Of a stretch of 11,204 bases of DNA, positions 7,407 through 11,204 are shown piece by piece. Numbering within the stretch: position 1 is the first letter of the stretch; each line of letters opens with the position of its first letter. This DNA is from an uncultured Porphyromonadaceae bacterium (lineage in GTDB: Bacteria; Bacteroidota; Bacteroidia; Bacteroidales; Muribaculaceae). The notes under the pieces are model-generated. The model saw only the letters and a program-made list of their open reading frames with translations, did not search any database and had not been told where the DNA came from. The DNA lies in assembly GCA_947178655.1 (NCBI GenBank), contig CAMWZB010000015.1, forward strand, positions 1 through 11,204, read 5' to 3'. Both the position numbers and the translations under genes were made by a program.

Positions 7407-8759
7407 TCAGCGGCGACGCTGCTGCTGACGGGCCTGCTTGAGCTTACGCATCATGGCGGCAGGATTGGAACCCATGTTGCTCACCTGATGCATCATCTTG
7501 CGGATCTGGTCGAACTGCTTCAGAAGGCGGTGCACTTCCTCGACCTTCCGGCCTGAGCCTCGAGCTATGCGCTGCACGCGCGAGCCCTTGATGACTTCAG
7601 GATTGGCGCGCTCGTAGGGAGTCATCGAGAAGATGATGGCCTCGATACTGTTGAATGCATTGTTGTCTATGTCGACATCACGGATAGCCTTGCCCACACC
7701 GGGAATCATCGATGCCAGGTCCTTGATGTTGCCCATCTTCTTGATCTGATTGATCTGCTTGAGGAAGTCGTCGAAAGTGAACTGGTTGCGGCGCAGTTTC
7801 TTGGCGAGCTCCTCAGCCTCCTTGGCATCGTACTGAGCCTGGGCGCGTTCGACAAGCGACACAATATCACCCATACCGAGGATACGGTCGGCCATGCGGA
7901 CAGGATAGAATACGTCGATGCCGTCGAGGGTCTCCCCTGTGCCGACGAACTTGATAGGCTTGTCCACAACACTGCGGATCGACAGTGCGGCACCGCCTCG
8001 AGTATCGCCGTCAAGTTTGGTCAGAACCACTCCGCCGAAATCAAGACGCTCATTGAAGGTGCGGGCCGTGTTCACTGCATCCTGACCTGTCATCGCGTCA
8101 ACCACAAAAAGGATTTCGCCGGGATTGATGGCATTCTTGATGGACTCGATTTCATCCATCATCTGCTCGTCTACGGCAAGACGGCCGGCCGTATCCACTA
8201 TCACCAGGTCATAACGGTTGTTCTTAGCGTACTCCACTGCGCGGCGTGCGATGCCGACAGGGTCCTTGACGCCGTCCTCGGTGTAGACATCGACACCGAT
8301 TGACTCTGCCAGTACTTTCAGCTGGTCGATGGCTGCCGGACGATAGACGTCGCACGCCACAAGGAGCGGACGCATCGACTTCTCTGCCTTGAGCTTCTTG
8401 GCGAGCTTGCCGGTGAAGGTGGTCTTGCCTGAACCCTGAAGTCCCGACATGAGGATGATGGCAGGCTTGCCTGTAAGAGTCAGAGGCACGGCATCGCCGC
8501 CCATGAGTTCGGCCAGCTCGTCATGGACGATTTTCACCATGAGTTCGCCGGGCTTGACGGCATTGATGACATTACGGCCCAGGGCCTTCTGCTTCACCTG
8601 ATCGGTGAACGTCTTTGCCACTTTATAGTTTACGTCGGCGTCGATGAGTGCGCGGCGCACTTCCTTGAGAGTCTCGGCGACGTTGATTTCGGAGATACGG
8701 CCCTGACCCTTGAGTAGCTTGAAACTCCGTTCAAGGCGGTCGCTAAGGTTTTCAAACAT
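7407..8759 (-). CDS. ffh: Signal recognition particle protein Ffh (SRP54 GTPase)
   Basis: Ffh binds 4.5S RNA and the signal sequences of nascent membrane and secreted proteins, then docks with FtsY through paired GTPase domains. The 450-residue product has the N-domain helical bundle (about 1-88), the G domain (about 95-295) and a Met-containing M domain (about 325-440). GTPase motifs are GLQGSGKTT (106-114), DVYRPAA (137-143), DTAGRL (189-194), TKLDGDTRGG (247-256) and GTGE (273-276). The M domain has the RNA-binding GSGRKVEEVHRLLKQF helix region (401-416). The C-terminus ends in a basic, Gln-rich run, common in this protein. It lies 21 nt after panD. Neither a 4.5S RNA gene nor ftsY was seen in the window. 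No anomaly; assignment is certain. Confidence 0.98.
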   Translation of the reverse strand: MFENLSDRLERSFKLLKGQGRISEINVAETLKEVRRALIDADVNYKVAKTFTDQVKQKALGRNVINAVKPGELMVKIVHDELAELMGGDAVPLTLTGKPAIILMSGLQGSGKTTFTGKLAKKLKAEKSMRPLLVACDVYRPAAIDQLKVLAESIGVDVYTEDGVKDPVGIARRAVEYAKNNRYDLVIVDTAGRLAVDEQMMDEIESIKNAINPGEILFVVDAMTGQDAVNTARTFNERLDFGGVVLTKLDGDTRGGAALSIRSVVDKPIKFVGTGETLDGIDVFYPVRMADRILGMGDIVSLVERAQAQYDAKEAEELAKKLRRNQFTFDDFLKQINQIKKMGNIKDLASMIPGVGKAIRDVDIDNNAFNSIEAIIFSMTPYERANPEVIKGSRVQRIARGSGRKVEEVHRLLKQFDQIRKMMHQVSNMGSNPAAMMRKLKQARQQQRRR

Positions 8760-8780
8760 AAATTCTTAAAAATCGGATAA

Positions 8781-9134
8781 TTAGGAAAGGAGACGATTGG
8801 TGGCGGTATCCGGGAAGATGACCGTAGGCTTGAAGCTCCGGGCCTCTTCTGGTGTCATGGTGGCGTAGCTCATGATGATGACGATATCGCCGGGCTGAAC
8901 CAGACGGGCTGCGGCACCGTTGAGGCACACTGTGCCCTTGCCGCGTTCGCCGGGTATTGTATAGGTGTCCAGACGGGCTCCGTTATTGTTGTTCACTATG
9001 TACACGCGCTCGCCGGGAAGGATTCCGGCTGCGTCAAGGAGGTCTTCGTCAATCGTGATGCTTCCGATATAGTCAAGACGCGCCTCTGTGACAGTCACGC
9101 GGTGGATTTTCGATTTGAGTACCTGAATAAACAT
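8781..9134 (-). CDS. panD: Aspartate 1-decarboxylase (pyruvoyl-dependent)
   Basis: PanD converts L-aspartate to beta-alanine, which PanC condenses with pantoate. It is made as an inactive chain that cuts itself between Gly-24 and Ser-25, Ser-25 becoming the pyruvoyl cofactor. With the ATG at 9134 the product is 117 residues and falls in exact E. coli register: Lys-9, Gly-24-Ser-25, Arg-54 and Tyr-58 are all present. [11 protein letters not shown] (48-58) and [21 protein letters not shown] (71-91) are family hallmarks. An in-frame TTG at 9146 would add four residues and overlap the panC stop, but it would break the register, so I prefer the ATG, 8 nt after panC. It is co-transcribed with panC, its partner in pantothenate synthesis. 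panB (pantoate precursor synthesis) and panE are not in the window. Confidence 0.96.
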   Translation of the reverse strand: MFIQVLKSKIHRVTVTEARLDYIGSITIDEDLLDAAGILPGERVYIVNNNNGARLDTYTIPGERGKGTVCLNGAAARLVQPGDIVIIMSYATMTPEEARSFKPTVIFPDTATNRLLS

Positions 9135-9142
9135 CGGTTTGT

Positions 9143-9991
9143 TCAATATGTGATATTATCAATGAGACGCACACCGCCGCAGTAGACTGTCGCACAGCCG
9201 ACTGCGCCGCAGACGCCCGCGTCCTCCCAGCGTGCGACGGGCTGCATGGTCACGGCATCGACTATCTGGAAATACTCTGCTTCCAGGGTTCCGGTGCCAT
9301 TGATGGCGTCCTCGGTCATCCCGGCCACCTCTACAGGCGAATATCCCTGTGCCTTGAGGTCGCGCGAGGCCAGGAGAATCTCCCGGATTTTCGGAGCCTC
9401 CGCACGTGCCTCGGCCGAAAGACGGACATTGCGCGAAGAAAGAGCAAGCCCGTCAGCCTCTCTGACGATAGGACAAGGCACTATCTCAAGGTCGAAGCCC
9501 TCAAGCTCCACCATACGGCGGATGACAGCTATCTGCTGAAAATCCTTCTCGCCGAAGTATGCGCGATGAGGGCGCACAAGAGCGAATAGCTTGCTGACTA
9601 TTTGGGCAACGCCATTGAAGTGGCCCGGCCGCATGGCGCCTTCCATGACTTCGGCGACAGGACCGAGATCGAATACACGCGTATCCGGCTCGGGATAAAT
9701 CTCGTCGACCGACGGAACGAAAGCGTAGTCCGTGCCGCACTCCGTGAGCATGGCGCAGTCAGCCTCCTCCGTCCGCGGATAAGTGCGCAGGTCATCGGGA
9801 TTATTGAATTGTGTGGGATTGACAAAAACACTGACCACGACAACGTCGTTGTCGCGGCGGGCGCGTTCCACCAGCGAACGGTGGCCGGCATGAGGCGCCC
9901 CCATAGTAGGCACAAGCCCTATGGTACGTCCGGCGCTGCGGGCGGCTTCGACCACCTCGCGCAGACGCTCTGTTGTACGGATTACTTCCAT
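9143..9991 (-). CDS. panC: Pantothenate synthetase (pantoate--beta-alanine ligase)
   Basis: PanC joins pantoate and beta-alanine in an ATP-dependent two-step reaction through a pantoyl-adenylate. The 282-residue product matches the E. coli length (283). Motifs are PTMG (28-31), the HAGH form of the class-I adenylate HxGH motif (34-37), [12 protein letters not shown] (58-69), [10 protein letters not shown] (120-129), GEKDFQQ (147-153) and [12 protein letters not shown] (177-188), the last being the KMSKS-like loop. The residue before the first catalytic His is Pro (GAPHAGH), where Leu is usual. I chose the ATG at 9991, which gives the standard N-terminus; an open frame continues upstream to 10045, but those codons cover the promoter at 10016-10046 and give residues unlike the family. 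It heads the series panC-panD-ffh-folD. Confidence 0.96.
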   Translation of the reverse strand: MEVIRTTERLREVVEAARSAGRTIGLVPTMGAPHAGHRSLVERARRDNDVVVVSVFVNPTQFNNPDDLRTYPRTEEADCAMLTECGTDYAFVPSVDEIYPEPDTRVFDLGPVAEVMEGAMRPGHFNGVAQIVSKLFALVRPHRAYFGEKDFQQIAVIRRMVELEGFDLEIVPCPIVREADGLALSSRNVRLSAEARAEAPKIREILLASRDLKAQGYSPVEVAGMTEDAINGTGTLEAEYFQIVDAVTMQPVARWEDAGVCGAVGCATVYCGGVRLIDNITY

Positions 9992-10015
9992 TACTAATGT
10001 GAGTTTTTCAGTCCG

Positions 10016-10046
10016 CAAAGTTACACAATAATAATCACATGACAAA
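10016..10046 (-). promoter_or_regulatory. Bacteroidetes-type (sigma-ABfr) promoter for panC operon
   Basis: Read on the reverse strand the sequence is TTTG (10046-10043), 19 nt, then TAACTTTG (10023-10016). This matches the Bacteroides consensus of TTTG around -33 and TAnnTTTG around -7, with typical spacing. The likely transcription start is near 10010, giving a leader of about 20 nt before the panC ATG at 9991. Both boxes match every fixed position and stand directly upstream of a gene start in an A/T-rich gap. Transcription itself is inferred. Confidence 0.75.
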
Positions 10047-10060
10047 ATCCGAATCAGCTC

Positions 10061-10082
10061 TAAATATCACTGTAAATATCAC
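10061..10082. repeat. 10-bp direct repeat upstream of panC promoter
   Basis: TAAATATCAC occurs twice with a 2-nt spacer (10061-10070 and 10073-10082), a 12-nt period. A weaker third copy (TAATAATCAC, 8 of 10 matching) lies at 10029-10038, inside the promoter spacer. The pair sits 15 nt upstream of the -33 box and about 40 nt past the lrgB stop. It looks like a possible regulator-binding site, but a chance A/T-rich repeat cannot be excluded. Confidence 0.5.
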
Positions 10083-10123
10083 GCATATATCTGAGGCACC
10101 CGACACCGCTCCCTTCACGGCTC

Positions 10124-10819
10124 TCAGTATGCCCCGATAAGATGAAGAACGAAAGGCGCAAGAAGAGCCGTCAGAAGCCCGTTGAGCGTCAGGCCCAGAG
10201 ACGAGAACGCTCCGTAGCGCTCACTGCGCTCCATAGCGGCCGCCGTACCCACGGCATGCGCGGCCGTTCCCATCGAAAGACCCTGTGCGATAGGACTCTT
10301 GATGCGGCTCAGACGTATGATTCTGAATCCGGCGATACCCCCGAATATACCTGTGCAGACCACCACTGCCGCAGTGAGCGACGGTATTCCGCCTACAGCG
10401 GCCGACACCTCCATGGCAATAGGAGTGGTGACAGCCTTGGGCGCCAGCGACATAATCACTTCATGCGAAGCACCGAACAATTTCGCGATAGCGACTACCG
10501 ACACTATTCCGGCCACACATCCGCACAGTTCCGACACAAGAAGCGGCAGAAGCTGCTTGCGTATCGTCGGAAGCTGACGGTACAGCGGAAGCCCGAGAGC
10601 CACGACGGCAGGCTTGAGCCAGAAGTCGATATATGCGCCGCCTTCCTGATATGTGTCGTAATCAATGTCGAGCAGCATCAGGAAGCAGATGATGGCAGCT
10701 ATCGATACCAGAATAGGATTGATAAGCATGACGCCGGTTCGACGCTGGAGCTGCTGCGCCCCGATATAGAACACAAACGTGACGGCCAGGAGAAAAAACT
10801 TGTCTGTAAGAAATTCCAT
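10124..10819 (-). CDS. lrgB: LrgB/CidB-family membrane protein
   Basis: A 231-residue polytopic inner-membrane protein of the LrgB family. In Staphylococcus, LrgAB and CidAB influence murein hydrolase activity and cell death in holin/antiholin fashion; in plants and some bacteria relatives act in glycolate, glycerate or pyruvate transport. The family hallmarks are NPIL (34-37), WLKPAVVALGLPLYRQ (67-82), the LAPKAVTTPIAMEVS segment (125-139), GIFGG (157-161) and MGTAAHAVGTAAA (183-195). Hydrophobic segments fill nearly the whole length. The ATG at 10819 lies 4 nt after the lrgA stop, so the pair is co-transcribed. Downstream, I found no convincing hairpin terminator before the panC promoter. 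No lytS/lytR-type regulator is in the window, so physiological role is open; the family call is strong. Confidence 0.93.
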   Translation of the reverse strand: MEFLTDKFFLLAVTFVFYIGAQQLQRRTGVMLINPILVSIAAIICFLMLLDIDYDTYQEGGAYIDFWLKPAVVALGLPLYRQLPTIRKQLLPLLVSELCGCVAGIVSVVAIAKLFGASHEVIMSLAPKAVTTPIAMEVSAAVGGIPSLTAAVVVCTGIFGGIAGFRIIRLSRIKSPIAQGLSMGTAAHAVGTAAAMERSERYGAFSSLGLTLNGLLTALLAPFVLHLIGAY

Positions 10820-10823
10820 AATG

Positions 10824-11198
10824 TCAGAGTTCTGTCTGTGTCTGTAATTGCTGACGGCGTGCCAGCCTCCTGCGGACGTAGCTGTGCACTTGACCGTTCA
10901 CTGCGATAATGATGACGGTGCTGCCGACCGATGCCGCCACAATCGGCAGAAGCTGCCCCGAAATGATACCGAGGCAGTTCATCAGCCCCACTCCGGCCGG
11001 GACGAAGAAAAAGCCGAGATTGTGGACAAGAAACATGGAGAGACGCTCCACCTGACGAGGTTTCACCACTCCGGCTTTCAGCGATGCCGTCAGCAGAAGC
11101 ATACCGATGATGCTCGAAGGGATGTTCACACCTGTGAGCCAGACGATGAACTCCCCGGCAGCAAGAAATGACAGTAATATTCCGAACTGTACAATCAT
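10824..11198 (-). CDS. lrgA: LrgA/CidA-family membrane protein
   Basis: A 124-residue small membrane protein, partner of LrgB, of typical family length. It has about four hydrophobic segments (about 3-22, 27-44, 60-78 and 84-101) and the two family motifs: NIPSSIIGMLLL (25-36) and LGFFFVPAGVGLM (61-73). The C-terminus (about 107-124) is a cytoplasmic-looking basic then Gln/Thr-rich tail. The ATG at 11198 gives the usual MI-x-x-x short N-terminus; the frame stays open for the last 6 nt of the window, so a slightly longer N-terminus cannot be excluded. The lrgAB promoter lies outside the window. Holin-like activity is inferred from family membership only. Confidence 0.92.
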   Translation of the reverse strand: MIVQFGILLSFLAAGEFIVWLTGVNIPSSIIGMLLLTASLKAGVVKPRQVERLSMFLVHNLGFFFVPAGVGLMNCLGIISGQLLPIVAASVGSTVIIIAVNGQVHSYVRRRLARRQQLQTQTEL

Positions 11199-11204
11199 AT
11201 TGAC

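Noticed and set aside
9135..9146. TTG start adding four residues to PanD
   Set aside because: It moves the Gly-Ser self-cleavage site from 24/25 to 28/29; the ATG at 9134 gives the canonical register.
9992..10045. Upstream extension of PanC by 18 residues
   Set aside because: It covers the -33 and -7 boxes and gives residues unlike PanC N-termini.
10091..10127. Inverted repeat CTGAG/CTCAG as a terminator for lrgB
   Set aside because: Only five base pairs with a loop of about 27 nt and no following T run; too weak.
10142..10909. Forward-strand open frame of 255 codons
   Set aside because: It is antisense to lrgB and part of lrgA, Arg/His-rich and without motifs.

Overview
The window is about 11.2 kb of compact, GC-rich bacterial chromosome holding twelve protein genes, one of them cut by the left edge. 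Several things point to Bacteroidetes, most likely the order Bacteroidales; a Muribaculaceae-like gut bacterium would fit, but the family cannot be fixed from this sequence alone. They are the LptC and OMPP1/FadL-like proteins of Bacteroidetes type, a promoter of the form TTTG-N19-TAACTTTG (the sigma-ABfr type of Bacteroides) and the absence of clear Shine-Dalgarno sequences. No tRNA, rRNA, CRISPR array, insertion sequence, phage gene or integrase was seen.

Positions 1-3721 carry a forward operon: the 3' half of coaX (type III pantothenate kinase), an outer-membrane beta-barrel protein overlapping it by 4 nt, lptC (LPS export), and a CNNM/CorC-type membrane protein with CBS domains. Apart from CoaX this is an envelope cluster. 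It meets the next operon tail to tail at 3722-3765, where no convincing terminator is visible.

Positions 3766-9991 are seven tightly spaced reverse-strand genes, read from right to left: panC, panD, ffh, folD, capA-like, trmN6-like, and a CPBP-family membrane protease. Gaps run from 1 to 44 nt. One recognisable promoter lies just upstream of panC (10016-10046), so the set could be one long transcript: pantothenate synthesis, SRP-dependent protein targeting, one-carbon folate metabolism, a putative periplasmic CapA-fold protein, tRNA modification, and a membrane peptidase. PanC and PanD make pantothenate, and CoaX at the other end of the window phosphorylates it, so two segments of CoA synthesis lie about 9 kb apart on opposite strands.

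Positions 10124-11198 hold lrgB and lrgA, a reverse-strand membrane pair whose promoter is outside the window. The 132-nt gap between lrgB and panC is the most informative non-coding stretch: it holds the panC promoter and a 10-bp direct repeat just upstream of it.

Almost everything here is conserved housekeeping content, and I see no evidence for a wholly new system. The points most worth a second look are the repeat array beside the panC promoter, the Pro/Ala/Arg-rich tail of LptC, the CapA-like protein embedded in a housekeeping operon, and a proline in the PanC HxGH loop.
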